Below, piece by piece: positions 1 to 7,079 of a DNA stretch of 16,751 nt. Under the pieces are notes generated by a model. The model saw only the letters and a list, made by a program, of their open reading frames with translations, ran no database searches and was not told where the DNA came from. Every line of letters begins with the position of its first letter. Position 1 is the stretch's first letter. The stretch is from the NCBI RefSeq assembly GCF_021648855.1, contig NZ_JAKJHX010000118.1, forward strand, positions 1 to 16,751. The letters are read 5' to 3'. Position numbers and translations under genes: made by a program. This DNA comes from Tychonema litorale BBK16. GTDB lineage: Bacteria > Cyanobacteriota > Cyanobacteriia > Cyanobacteriales > Microcoleaceae.

Positions 1-32
1 CAGGCTGAGTAAAATTTACCAGAGAATTAAAG

Positions 33-48
33 CCGTCCTTAAGGACGG
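33..48 (-). terminator. Palindromic hairpin downstream of the penicillin-binding protein gene
   Basis: CCGTCCTTAAGGACGG is a perfect 16-bp palindrome lying 43 bp past the stop codon of the minus-strand PBP gene. On the minus strand it is followed by CTTTAATT, a weak U-tract, so a terminator role is plausible but not strong. The flanking TTAC (16-19) and AAAGCC...GGTTTT context also resembles the left-end hairpin of IS200/IS605-type elements, which is the alternative reading. Confidence 0.45.
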
Positions 49-90
49 GGTTTTCGACCCAATTTTTTGATAATTGTCCAATGCGAATAA

Positions 91-2010
91 TTAAGGCCGC
101 TCAAAAGATGAAGCAGGTTTGAAATCTTCTGCTGGAACTCCTTGCAAAGCTTGGCTCATAAAATCGCGCCAAACAGGGGCGACAATAGTACCGCCAGTAG
201 CACCGTAGCTCATCGGTGTGTAATCATCGTTGCCCATCCAAACTGCCACCGACAACTGTGGCACATAACCCACAAACCAGATGTCCCGTTCTGAGGAAGT
301 TGTACCAGTTTTCCCAGCAGCGGGTCTTCCAAGTTGAGCGGCCTTTGCGGTACCGCTGTTAATTACGCCTTGTAGGGCGCTGTTGACAGAAGCTGCGGCC
401 CAGGAATTAAGTACCAATTTGGGTTTGGGGGTGTTGTCGAGCAAGACGTTGCCACTGCTGTCGGTTACTTGGACTATAAATGTGGTGTCAGAATGCCAGC
501 CATTGTTTGCGAAAGTGGCAAAAGCTCCGGCCATCTCCAAAGGAGTGAGATCAACTGCACCCAAGGGCAAGGAAACTACGGGTTCCATCGGACTTCTGAT
601 GCCGAGGACACGACAAATTTCAATCACTTTGTTTAATCCGACTTCTTGGCCGAGTTTGACGGCGGGAATGTTTAGTGATACTTCCAAAGCTCTGCGGATG
701 CTGACGGCACCGGAGAAGCCACCACCGTAGTTTTGAGGGTAGTAGTAGCCATCACCGTCACGATAGCCCACAGGGGAGTCGTAGACAACGGAATCGGGGC
801 CGTATTTGCCGCTAGCAAAAGCAGCGTAATAGATGAAAGGCTTAAAAGAAGATCCGGGCTGACGGCGAGCTTGAATGGCTCGGTTGAATTGACTCTTTTG
901 GTAATCGACTCCTCCAACCATTGCTTTGACGAAGTGGGTGCGGGGATCGACGGCTGCTAGGGCGATTTGACCTTGGTCGCGATCGTAAAAAAGTCCTTGA
1001 CCATATAGTCGATCGTGCCATGCTTTGACGGTTTCTTCGGCGATTCGCTGCATTTTGAGGTCGATCGTGGTTTGAACGCGCATTCCTCCTTTGACTACAG
1101 CATCTCGCCCAAAACGCTTAGTCAACTCCTGGACGACGGCTTGTGTGACATAAGGAACTTGAGATCCGCCAAAAGAGCTAATTTTACCTAACTTAATCTT
1201 TTGTTTGCGAGCGGCAGCCTCTTCGCTTGGCGTAATCCATTTCAACTCCTTCATGCGGGTTAAAACGATTTCTTGTCGATCTTTTGATAACTTGTAATTG
1301 ACGAAAGGACTGTATTCTTCGGGAGCGGAAATCAAGCCCGCCAGCATCGCTGCTTCTGCCAAACTCAAATTATCTGCTGATTTGTTGAAATAGCTGCGAG
1401 ATGCTGTCTCTACGCCGTACAAGTTGTGACCGAGGTAGATTTGATTCAGGTAAAGTTGCAGAATTTGGTCTTTGTTGAGAATCTGCTCCAAACGGATAGA
1501 CATTACCGCTTCAGCTACTTTGCGGCTGAGTTTTGACTGGGGAGATAGAAACAGGTTTTTGACTAATTGCATGGTCATAGTCGAGCCGCCTTCAACGGTT
1601 CTACCTTTTTCTAGGTTGACCATGAGGGCTCTGGCTATCCCGCCTGGGTTGATGCCTTTGTGAGTGAAAAAGTTGCTATCTTCGATCGCCAAAACAGCTC
1701 GTTTCAGATTCGGCGAGATTTTGTCAAGGGGTACGACATCTCGGTTGGCTTCATCGTGGATGCTGGCTAGAGGGCGGCCGTTGATGTCGTAAATGTGGGT
1801 GGTTTCTGTGGGAGAGTAGGTTTGCAAGATGCGAACATCTGGCAAATTGCGGAAGCTGATCGCTAAGCCAACCAGTCCGCCGGCTACCACGGAACTGGCA
1901 AGCATTGTGATGCTCAGTATGGTTCCAGCGGTCACTTTACTGACTGACTGAACAAACTCGAATACCGGAGCTGAGTTTTCAGTGTTTTTGCGGACTGCGT
2001 TGGTTGACAC
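91..2010 (-). CDS. Class A (bifunctional) penicillin-binding protein, PBP1A type
   Basis: This 639-aa membrane-anchored murein synthase should polymerise lipid II glycan strands and cross-link them in the periplasm. A single N-terminal membrane segment lies at about residues 28-53. The GT51 glycosyltransferase domain (about 75-245) carries the EDSNFF motif with catalytic Glu110, the GGSTMTMQL segment and a second conserved Glu167. The transpeptidase domain (about 345-620) shows SSFK with nucleophile Ser387, SLN at 445-447 and KTGT at 567-570, so both activities look intact. The length is compact for class A PBPs, and the C-terminus stops soon after the transpeptidase fold with no extra domain. 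The start is GTG at 2010; a purine-rich GGGAGGAAG lies upstream but rather far (about 13 nt). It is divergent from tyrS. Cyanobacteria carry several such paralogues, so no symbol is given. Confidence 0.95.
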   Translation of the reverse strand: MSTNAVRKNTENSAPVFEFVQSVSKVTAGTILSITMLASSVVAGGLVGLAISFRNLPDVRILQTYSPTETTHIYDINGRPLASIHDEANRDVVPLDKISPNLKRAVLAIEDSNFFTHKGINPGGIARALMVNLEKGRTVEGGSTMTMQLVKNLFLSPQSKLSRKVAEAVMSIRLEQILNKDQILQLYLNQIYLGHNLYGVETASRSYFNKSADNLSLAEAAMLAGLISAPEEYSPFVNYKLSKDRQEIVLTRMKELKWITPSEEAAARKQKIKLGKISSFGGSQVPYVTQAVVQELTKRFGRDAVVKGGMRVQTTIDLKMQRIAEETVKAWHDRLYGQGLFYDRDQGQIALAAVDPRTHFVKAMVGGVDYQKSQFNRAIQARRQPGSSFKPFIYYAAFASGKYGPDSVVYDSPVGYRDGDGYYYPQNYGGGFSGAVSIRRALEVSLNIPAVKLGQEVGLNKVIEICRVLGIRSPMEPVVSLPLGAVDLTPLEMAGAFATFANNGWHSDTTFIVQVTDSSGNVLLDNTPKPKLVLNSWAAASVNSALQGVINSGTAKAAQLGRPAAGKTGTTSSERDIWFVGYVPQLSVAVWMGNDDYTPMSYGATGGTIVAPVWRDFMSQALQGVPAEDFKPASSFERP

Positions 2011-2094
2011 GTCGATTTCACTTCCTCCCTCGATTTGGGGTTTTAGACTTTTGATTGTTTAGATGGGAGTTGAAAAAAATGCTACAAGTTAATG

Positions 2095-2121
2095 TTGGCA
2101 GGCAAGCTTTGGGATTATGCT
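2095..2121 (+). promoter_or_regulatory. Possible tyrS promoter
   Basis: TTGGCA (2095-2100) and TATGCT (2116-2121) resemble -35 and -10 boxes in the divergent spacer between the PBP gene and tyrS, but the 15-bp spacing is short. If this promoter is real, the transcript begins near 2128, which favours one of the downstream tyrS start codons (2193 or 2214) over 2142. Confidence 0.22.
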
Positions 2122-2141
2122 AGCTTAATAGTTGTGTTTTT

Positions 2142-3425
2142 ATGTGTCAATTAGTGAGTTTAACTAATTTCGCTGCACTTTGGCAAAATATTATGGTTTC
2201 CGATCGCACCCCTATGATTTCTCCTAACTTTTCTGGAATTTACCGTGGTGTCAGCGAGATTTTTCCCGATCGACCTGATTCTAGCAATCCTGACGAGAAC
2301 TTGGCGCAATTACTCACAAAAGTCGATCGGCCTTTGCGAGTCAAATTGGGAATCGACGCCACAGGGGCGGACATTCACCTAGGCCACAGCATTTGCTTCC
2401 GCAAGCTGCGAGCTTTTCAGGATGCAGGCCACACGGCGGTACTGGTCATCGGAGATTTTACCGCAAGAATTGGCGATCCGACAGGGAAATCGGAGACGCG
2501 CGCTCAGTTGACTCCCGAACAAGTGGCCGAAAATGCCAAGACTTATTTAGAGCAGGTTCGTCCAATTCTAGATTTTGACACGCCCGGACGTTTGGAAATT
2601 CGCTATAACTCCGAGTGGTTGTCAAAATTGGACATGGCGAAGATTTTGGAACTGCTAGGCACGATGACGGTGCAGCAGATGCTCGCTAAAGAGGGATTTG
2701 ATAACAGGATGCAGCAGGAAAATGCGATTTTCCTGCACGAGTTTCTGTATCCAGTAATGCAGGGTTACGATTCAGTAGTCTTGGAAGCTGATGTGGAATT
2801 GGGCGGAACCGACCAAAAGTTTAATATTGCTGTCGGGCGAGATTTTCAGCGGCATTTTGGGATGAAGCCGCAGTTTGGTTTGCTGATGCCGATTTTAATC
2901 GGGACTGACGGCGTGCAGAAGATGTCGAAGTCTTTGCATAACTATGTCGGTTTGTCCGATGACCCGTTGACGATGTATTCTAAGTTGGAGAAAATTGCCG
3001 ATCGCTCGATCGCCCAATATTTTGAACTATTGACAGATTTGCCTCTGGATGAGTTGCCGGAAAATCCGCGCGAAAAACAGAAACTTTTGGCTGTGAATGT
3101 TGTCAGTCAGTATTGCGGTGCGGAGGCGGCAAATCGCGCTCAGTTGGATGCAATGGCGCTGGTTAAAGGTGCTGCGGGCGAAGCTGATGCTGTGGCCGAG
3201 TTTTCTTTGGCAAGCGTGCAGTTTCCGGCTAAGTTGTTTTATATTCTGAGTGCTAGCGGACTTTGCAAAAGTAGTGGTGATGGCCGGAAGTTGATGCAGG
3301 GTGGTGGAGTGAAGTTGGAGGGTGATAAAGTTTCTGATGTTAACCTCACTTTTGAATCTCCTGCTGAATTGGCTGGTAAGGTTTTGCAGGTTGGAAAAAA
3401 TAAGTTTGTGCGATTGGTGTCTTGA
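2142..3425 (+). CDS. tyrS: Tyrosyl-tRNA synthetase
   Basis: This class I aminoacyl-tRNA synthetase charges tRNA-Tyr with tyrosine in the cytoplasm. Using the 427-aa reading, the HIGH-type motif is HLGH at 79-82, following IDATGADI. The tyrosine pocket and dimer region include [16 protein letters not shown] (198-212) and [10 protein letters not shown] (219-228). KMSKS is at 260-264, and an S4-like tRNA-binding tail occupies about 365-427. This pattern fits the TyrRS-2/TyrZ-like branch of about 400 residues. The first ~24 residues look non-conserved in character, so the true start may be the ATG at 2193 or, more likely, at 2214 (MISPNFSG). pyrF follows after 22 bp on the same strand, so the two may be co-transcribed. 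Confidence 0.97.
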   Translation: MCQLVSLTNFAALWQNIMVSDRTPMISPNFSGIYRGVSEIFPDRPDSSNPDENLAQLLTKVDRPLRVKLGIDATGADIHLGHSICFRKLRAFQDAGHTAVLVIGDFTARIGDPTGKSETRAQLTPEQVAENAKTYLEQVRPILDFDTPGRLEIRYNSEWLSKLDMAKILELLGTMTVQQMLAKEGFDNRMQQENAIFLHEFLYPVMQGYDSVVLEADVELGGTDQKFNIAVGRDFQRHFGMKPQFGLLMPILIGTDGVQKMSKSLHNYVGLSDDPLTMYSKLEKIADRSIAQYFELLTDLPLDELPENPREKQKLLAVNVVSQYCGAEAANRAQLDAMALVKGAAGEADAVAEFSLASVQFPAKLFYILSASGLCKSSGDGRKLMQGGGVKLEGDKVSDVNLTFESPAELAGKVLQVGKNKFVRLVS

Positions 3426-3447
3426 ATCTCTTTTTTAATTTAACCAA

Positions 3448-4155
3448 ATGAACGCAGATAAAATTATTGTGGCTTTGGATGTTGCGAGTCAAGGAGAGGC
3501 GATCGACCTTGTGGAAAAACTCCCCGATGTATCTTTCTGGAAAGTAGGTTTGGAGCTATTTGTGAGTTCCGGCCCTGAAATTATTGCGATTCTGAAAGAG
3601 CGGCAAAAGCGGATCTTTCTGGATTTGAAATTTCACGACATCCCTAATACTGTTGCGGGTGCTTGTCGGGCTGCTGCTAAGTATAATGTCGATTTATTGA
3701 CGATTCATTCTACCTGCGGTAAAGATGCCTTGAAAGCAGGATTGGCTGCTTTGGAAGAAGGGGCGGCGGCTGTGGATAAACCGAGTCCTAAATTGATTGC
3801 AATTACGCTGTTGACGAGTTTGAATTCCCGACAGTTGGCTTTTGAGCTTAAAATACCTTTAGAATTGCCAGAATATGCTTTGCACATGGCTCTTTTGGCT
3901 AAGGAAACCGGTTTAGCTGGTGCTGTTTGTTCTCCGCAGGAAGTGGAACAGTTGCGGATGAGTTGCGGGGATGATTTTCTGTTGGTTTGTCCCGGTGTGC
4001 GGCCTAAATGGGCTGATGGCGGCGATCAAAGGCGATCGATGACTCCCAAGGCTGCGATTAATGCTGGTGCGGATTATCTGGTGATTGGGCGGCCGATTAC
4101 TGCTTCGGACGATCCGGTGGCGGCTTTTGCGCGTATTTGTGAAGAGTTGGAGTAA
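3448..4155 (+). CDS. pyrF: Orotidine 5'-phosphate decarboxylase
   Basis: This 235-aa enzyme converts OMP to UMP, the last step of de novo pyrimidine synthesis. Family hallmarks are VALDV (8-12) at strand 1, WKVG with Lys32, and the catalytic [10 protein letters not shown] segment (59-68; Asp59, Lys61, Asp64). The C-terminal phosphate-binding parts are CPGVRP followed by DQRR, then [11 protein letters not shown]. Its length is normal for the bacterial group I enzyme and no active-site residue is missing. It lies 22 bp behind tyrS; nothing else in the window belongs to pyrimidine synthesis, so the pairing is probably a shared transcript and not a functional operon. Confidence 0.97.
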   Translation: MNADKIIVALDVASQGEAIDLVEKLPDVSFWKVGLELFVSSGPEIIAILKERQKRIFLDLKFHDIPNTVAGACRAAAKYNVDLLTIHSTCGKDALKAGLAALEEGAAAVDKPSPKLIAITLLTSLNSRQLAFELKIPLELPEYALHMALLAKETGLAGAVCSPQEVEQLRMSCGDDFLLVCPGVRPKWADGGDQRRSMTPKAAINAGADYLVIGRPITASDDPVAAFARICEELE

Positions 4156-4179
4156 ATATAGTTACCTCTCGACAATTCG

Positions 4180-4226
4180 GCGGTTGAAACCGCTTCTACA
4201 CATACAAAGTTCGCCTGCGCGGACTA
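4180..4226. repeat. Two-hairpin intergenic repeat
   Basis: GCGGTTGAAACCGC (4180-4193, 6-bp arms) is followed by AGTTCGC...GCGGACT (4209-4226, one wobble). The pair looks like a dispersed cyanobacterial intergenic palindrome. It sits between the convergent pyrF and the small membrane protein gene and could end transcription from either side. It also marks the left edge of the accessory island. Confidence 0.5.
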
Positions 4227-4267
4227 AGAAATAGAGAAGTTATTTGTTGTCACCAATATCTATCTCG

Positions 4268-4423
4268 CTACATCGACAGATAAATCCACAAAAAAAACAA
4301 AATCAACAAACACCCAAACCAACCAAAAGGAGACAAGTACATCCCACTAGCCAACATTAATAACGCAACAAAAAACAAAACAATCCATTTGAAATTAATC
4401 GATATCCAAGATAAAAAATCCAT
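4268..4423 (-). CDS. Small two-helix membrane protein, unknown
   Basis: From the ATG at 4423 this is a 51-residue, very hydrophobic protein with two likely membrane helices separated by SPFGWFG, and it is rich in Phe, Trp and Leu. That start has a GGAG seven bases upstream. The longer in-frame ATG at 4462 would add 13 residues but has no ribosome binding site. The gene is AT-rich like its neighbours in the island. No family is recognised. A membrane-active peptide or a simple hypothetical protein are both possible; no function is assigned. Confidence 0.5.
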   Translation of the reverse strand: MDFLSWISINFKWIVLFFVALLMLASGMYLSPFGWFGCLLILFFLWIYLSM

Positions 4424-4474
4424 ATCTGCTCTCCAATTGAATAAGAAATCAAATCGCCCCATAGATTAAACTAC

Positions 4475-4502
4475 ATTACGGAACAACAAGATTACGGAAC
4501 AA
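4475..4502. repeat. 12-bp direct repeat at the 3' end of the DUF5615 gene
   Basis: ATTACGGAACAA occurs at 4475-4486 and 4491-4502, with a 16-bp period. The second copy encodes the last codons and stop of the DUF5615 gene; the first lies just downstream. It looks like a local slippage duplication. Confidence 0.6.
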
Positions 4503-4887
4503 AAAGACGACCAACGCCCATCCAGGTTTCGATATCCAGCAAGATTTCTAGAATGCGGTCAACACAACGATTTCGATAGACTCGATCGCCTAAAAATCGA
4601 TCGGCATCCCCAATCGTAATTACAGGCAAGGAATCCACCGTATTTTCTTCTCGGATAACCTGTTCCAAGGAGTCTTCACCCTTCATGCTACGGTTAGCGG
4701 TAAGCAAAATCATCTGATTTTCTTGGGCGAGTCTCCAAACAATTCGATCGTTACTATCGATCGACAAATTCATCTGCTTGAAAGTTACAAAACGAATTGA
4801 GAGTAGATTTAACCAGCCTTGACTTGCAATATTGCCCAATAAAATCTCTGCATGACCTCCCAGATTATGATCTATCAGAAAATTCAT
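4492..4887 (-). CDS. DUF5615 family PIN-like protein, probable toxin of a DUF433/DUF5615 pair
   Basis: This 131-aa protein starts MNFLIDHNL, the typical DUF5615 opening with an acidic residue (Asp6) at the end of strand 1. A second acidic patch follows in DSNDRIVW (44-51), then MILLTANR (59-66), which corresponds to the usual vivTxDxD strand. Here the last Asp positions read Ala-Asn-Arg, so the metal site may be altered. DUF5615 proteins are PIN-fold relatives usually encoded next to DUF433 proteins and regarded as RNase-like toxins. The ATG overlaps the upstream stop as ATGA (4887-4884), a translational-coupling arrangement that decides this start over the in-frame ATG at 4932. The toxin role is inferred from family and neighbour. 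Confidence 0.8.
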   Translation of the reverse strand: MNFLIDHNLGGHAEILLGNIASQGWLNLLSIRFVTFKQMNLSIDSNDRIVWRLAQENQMILLTANRSMKGEDSLEQVIREENTVDSLPVITIGDADRFLGDRVYRNRCVDRILEILLDIETWMGVGRLFVP

Positions 4888-5258
4888 GCTTCTAGTTCGT
4901 GTTTGGCTTTTTGCTCTCGAAGTTTGGCCCAAAGAGCCTCTGTACCGGGTTTGGGTGGCCTCGCTGCAACGCGGGCATAATGTTCTCGATTGCGCTCTTC
5001 CCAGTAATGCTGAATTTCCTTAGCTTCTCTTAAAACAAGTTGATATTCTGCTTCAATTTCTGCACGATTTGCCTCAATGTAGGATAAAGCAGCGTTAATT
5101 TGATCTTCTGTTAAGTCAAATAAGCAACGGATAAACTTAGGGGGATACTGAGCCGTCAGGTAGTCCATCACATCATAGAGGGTGATGCGCGTACCTGAAA
5201 TTGTCAGTCCGCGCTCTGTACGGATGATATTTTGTTGATTGTTGGATACTGAAACCAT
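4884..5258 (-). CDS. DUF433 domain protein, probable antitoxin
   Basis: This protein has about 124 residues. The N-terminal half carries the DUF433 signature, GLTISGTRITLYDVMDYL followed by a short winged-helix-like segment and LTEDQINAALSYI, a predicted DNA-binding fold used by antitoxins. The C-terminal half (from about EIEAEYQLVLREAKE) is a long charged helix that probably wraps the partner. AAAGG lies 8 nt before the ATG at 5258; the ATG at 5264 is an alternative, and the open frame running back to 5384 is upstream sequence. It is the first gene of a two-gene unit with the DUF5615 gene (ATGA overlap). It is divergent from the Phd-like antitoxin, and the spacer holds a striking inverted repeat. 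Confidence 0.8.
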   Translation of the reverse strand: MVSVSNNQQNIIRTERGLTISGTRITLYDVMDYLTAQYPPKFIRCLFDLTEDQINAALSYIEANRAEIEAEYQLVLREAKEIQHYWEERNREHYARVAARPPKPGTEALWAKLREQKAKHELEA

Positions 5259-5335
5259 ACCCATAGCCTTTGAAACAATCTCATAAATAATTCTATTATA
5301 CCTCACAAATTTGTAATAATCATACCCAACAAATC

Positions 5336-5365
5336 TTGACAAACAGCACAGCCCTAAAATATAAT
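5336..5365 (+). promoter_or_regulatory. Consensus sigma-70 promoter for the Phd/YefM-like antitoxin
   Basis: Perfect TTGACA (5336-5341) and perfect TATAAT (5360-5365) are separated by 18 bp. They place the transcript start near 5372, about 30 bp before the ATG at 5402. The -10 box lies inside the left arm of the inverted repeat at 5354-5396, so bound antitoxin would block it. Confidence 0.75.
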
Positions 5366-5396
5366 TAGTATCAACGCTACACAAATTATATTTTAG
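5354..5396. promoter_or_regulatory. 13-bp inverted repeat, likely toxin-antitoxin operator
   Basis: CTAAAATATAATT (5354-5366) and AATTATATTTTAG (5384-5396) are perfect reverse complements separated by 17 bp. Their centres are 30 bp apart, close to three helical turns. Each arm contains TATAAT, on opposite strands, so the element can overlap -10 boxes for both divergent transcripts. It ends 5 bp before the antitoxin ATG, so in RNA it could also form a hairpin over the translation start. The operator role is inferred. Confidence 0.65.
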
Positions 5397-5401
5397 CCAC
5401 C

Positions 5402-5632
5402 ATGAAAACTATTGACAAAAGTCAATTAAAAGCTAACTTACTAGAATTTTTGCGACTTGTAGAGTTAGAAGGCGAAGAAATTTTAGTGATGGATGGAACC
5501 AAACCAGTTTTGAGAATTTCTCAGTATGAAAAGACTGTTTCAACTGAAGAATTATTTAAGGATATGCGGGGGAAAGTCAAATATTTTGAAGACTTAACTA
5601 CCCCAACAACTGAAGAATGGCAGGAAGTATGA
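5402..5632 (+). CDS. Phd/YefM-like antitoxin of a vapC-type module (orphaned)
   Basis: This is a 76-aa protein. The N-terminal part (MKTIDKSQLKANLLEFLRLV, then GEEILVMDGTKPVLRI) follows the Phd/YefM pattern: a start strand, a helix, then a 'vivtdxGkPvaxl' strand pair forming the DNA-binding dimer. The C-terminal tail (about 46-76) is charged, contains MRGKVKYFEDLTTPTTEEW and would be the toxin-neutralising segment. Its stop overlaps an ATG as ATGA (5629-5632), the usual coupling to the toxin. Here that toxin ends after 13 codons, so the antitoxin appears to be an orphan. It has a strong promoter and palindrome upstream and may still repress itself or act on a related toxin elsewhere. Confidence 0.8.
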   Translation: MKTIDKSQLKANLLEFLRLVELEGEEILVMDGTKPVLRISQYEKTVSTEELFKDMRGKVKYFEDLTTPTTEEWQEV

Positions 5633-5670
5633 CTATTGTCCTCGATACCTGTGCTTTAGTAATTTGGTAA
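5629..5670 (+). pseudogene. Truncated PIN-domain (VapC-like) toxin stub
   Basis: The frame starting at the coupled ATG reads MTIVLDTCALVIW and then TAA at 5668-5670. This is the first strand of a PIN domain with the catalytic Asp (VLDTCALVIW, Asp6). Nothing downstream resembles the remaining ~115 residues before the next gene ends at 5720, so most of the toxin has been deleted. It is too short to be a working nuclease. Confidence 0.75.
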
Positions 5671-5699
5671 ATGGTTTTGCTAAAGTCATGCTAAACCAT
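5671..5699. terminator. Hairpin after the vapC stub
   Basis: ATGGTTTTGC (5671-5680) pairs with GCTAAACCAT (5690-5699) with one mismatch, around a 9-base loop. It starts directly after the stop codon of the toxin stub and lies between convergent genes. There is no clear T-tract, so it may be a terminator or the scar of the insertion or deletion that removed the toxin. Confidence 0.4.
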
Positions 5700-5719
5700 C
5701 CTCACTTGCTTCAGAATCG

Positions 5720-6553
5720 CTACACGGCACTTGTTTCTTCTTGATACAAAGATTCAGCAAATTCACGAACTTGGTCAAGCGCTTCTTCGGACAAGTTTTC
5801 TAGCAAAGAATTTATCTGCTTTTTATTACCATTTTGGTGGAGGCTAGTAGCGAAAGATTGTGTTGTTATAGGAAGAGATTCGCGCTGTAAAAAATCTTCA
5901 AATAGCTCAAAAAATGTATCAATAGCTTGGGATTCATCTTCTGAATAAAAAAGGATGATTCGCGCCCAAGACTTGGTAGATTGCCGATTAAATTCTTTTT
6001 CTATCCAGTTTTGAAATTCTGCAAATTCTTGTTCCTGTTCAGTAATAGGAATTGCTAGTTGGCGACAGGCAAAAGTGTAACCATCTAAAAAAGCTTGCAG
6101 ACTAAAGATAGAACGCTTGCCGAGATAAAGGGCGGGTCTAGTTTTGATTTTATCTAAAAGCTGATAAAAATTGTTGTCTGCTTTAATTGGGGGTGTAGGT
6201 TGAGGATTTTTCCAATCATATTCTTTGAGGAAGGGGGGTTCTGAGGGTTTTTCTCCTTGGTTGAATTCTGCCAGGAGTTCAAAAAAGTAATTGAAGGCTT
6301 CTCTGTCATTGATACAGAAAAGTTGAATGATATTTGCCCAAGAGTTGACAGTTTTGATTTTTAATTTTTGCTGAATCCAAGGTTGAAAGTCTCGATAAAA
6401 TTTCTGTTCCTCTAAAGTGATTGAGATGCGTAAATCTCGCTTTGCTATTTTGTAGCCATTTAAAAATACGAACAGGTAAGGTAGAGAAGTTTGCCTTAAA
6501 TATTGGGTTGGTTGATTTTTTATTTGTGCTAAAGTTTCAGAGAGTTGACTCAT
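5720..6553 (-). CDS. Two-repeat protein, probable immunity partner of the papain-fold toxin
   Basis: This is a 277-aa protein from the ATG at 6553, chosen because GAAGG lies 7 nt upstream; the open frame extends back to 6592. Two related ~90-aa repeats (about 5-97 and 129-223) share a common pattern: a helix ending RPALYLG or QPTQYLR, then FLDGY or FLNGY, then ISITLEEQ or IPITEQEQ, a W-I stretch, SWARII or SWANII, and an FFEL(L/F) helix. A helical tail (about 249-272, LLENLSEEALDQVREF) resembles the C-terminal helices of small antitoxins. No signal peptide or membrane helix is seen. The gene overlaps the end of the papain-fold toxin gene by 17 bp. I do not recognise a named family; the immunity role is inferred from position, overlap and acidic, all-cytoplasmic character. 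Confidence 0.65.
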   Translation of the reverse strand: MSQLSETLAQIKNQPTQYLRQTSLPYLFVFLNGYKIAKRDLRISITLEEQKFYRDFQPWIQQKLKIKTVNSWANIIQLFCINDREAFNYFFELLAEFNQGEKPSEPPFLKEYDWKNPQPTPPIKADNNFYQLLDKIKTRPALYLGKRSIFSLQAFLDGYTFACRQLAIPITEQEQEFAEFQNWIEKEFNRQSTKSWARIILFYSEDESQAIDTFFELFEDFLQRESLPITTQSFATSLHQNGNKKQINSLLENLSEEALDQVREFAESLYQEETSAV

Positions 6554-6965
6554 TTGATTGACCTTCGTTTTGGTTGAAAGTTGTACTATCAAATTCTGTA
6601 ATAATGAATTCTTCGCTAATGGATTGAAAGTCGTTTAACCAATCTTCGCGAGTTATTCCTGTAATTGATAAATTATCAAAAACTAACCCTTGAACTTCGA
6701 TGCCATAATGCTGCCCGTTAAGAGTAATCGATTCTGTTATGCCTTGACTTTCTAAACGCTGACTTAGAATATAATCTTCCTCGTCATATTTAGTTTTAAT
6801 TCTCAGGATTGTTCCTTTAATGTCTTTAGTTTCTAACCATTCTACAACAGCTTGAACGGCTTCGTCGCATTGATAGAGGCGAAATTGACTGACAATTTTG
6901 CTCACTTCTCGATAAATGTCTTCATTTGTAAGGCTTTCGGGGGGTTCGCTGTTTTCTGAACCCAT
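6537..6965 (-). CDS. Papain fold toxin domain protein (Tox-PL-2 type)
   Basis: This 142-aa stand-alone protein has the layout of cyanobacterial papain-fold toxin proteins (Pfam Tox-PL/papain fold toxin 2). The nucleophile Cys33 is in QFRLYQCDEAVQAV at the start of a helix. A strand (GTILRIKT) follows, then His86 in NGQHYGIEV, then Asp97 with Asn98 in VFDNLSITGI and a REDWLNDF turn. These give a Cys-His-Asp/Asn thiol-protease-like triad. There is no secretion signal or long delivery N-terminus, so it is a free toxin module and not the tip of a polymorphic toxin. The start has AAGGAG 10 nt upstream. It overlaps the two-repeat gene, its presumed immunity gene, by 17 bp in another frame. Biochemical activity (protease, deamidase or other) cannot be read from the sequence. 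Confidence 0.82.
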   Translation of the reverse strand: MGSENSEPPESLTNEDIYREVSKIVSQFRLYQCDEAVQAVVEWLETKDIKGTILRIKTKYDEEDYILSQRLESQGITESITLNGQHYGIEVQGLVFDNLSITGITREDWLNDFQSISEEFIITEFDSTTFNQNEGQSNESTL

Positions 6966-6998
6966 TTAAAATAATCTCCTTGAATGGCAAGTTGGGTG

Positions 6999-7055
6999 GG
7001 GGCGGGTTTTTGTAGATTGCAGATGGGAATCATAAATTGTTGGTAAACCCGCCCC
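6999..7055. repeat. Palindromic repeat with 11-bp perfect arms
   Basis: GGGGCGGGTTT (6999-7009) and AAACCCGCCCC (7045-7055) flank a 35-base loop. It lies between the uracil-DNA glycosylase gene and the papain-fold toxin gene, both on the minus strand. It looks like a dispersed cyanobacterial miniature palindromic element. It could separate the two transcripts and marks the right edge of the accessory island. Confidence 0.6.
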
Positions 7056-7079
7056 ATAACAAACAATAAAAATTCATTA

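Noticed and set aside
1..104. Possible second IS605-type miniature element (TTAC at 16-19, AAAGCC hairpin, TCAA at 101-104)
   Set aside because: There is no recognisable right-end hairpin, and the TCAA lies inside the PBP coding end; the hairpin alone is better explained as a terminator or a dispersed palindrome.
4887..4932. Longer start for the DUF5615 gene
   Set aside because: The extra 15 residues are basic and unlike the family start, and the ATGA overlap at 4884-4887 marks the usual coupled start.
5264..5384. N-terminal extension of the DUF433 gene
   Set aside because: The extension runs into the promoter palindrome and has no ribosome site; AAAGG sits before the internal ATGs.
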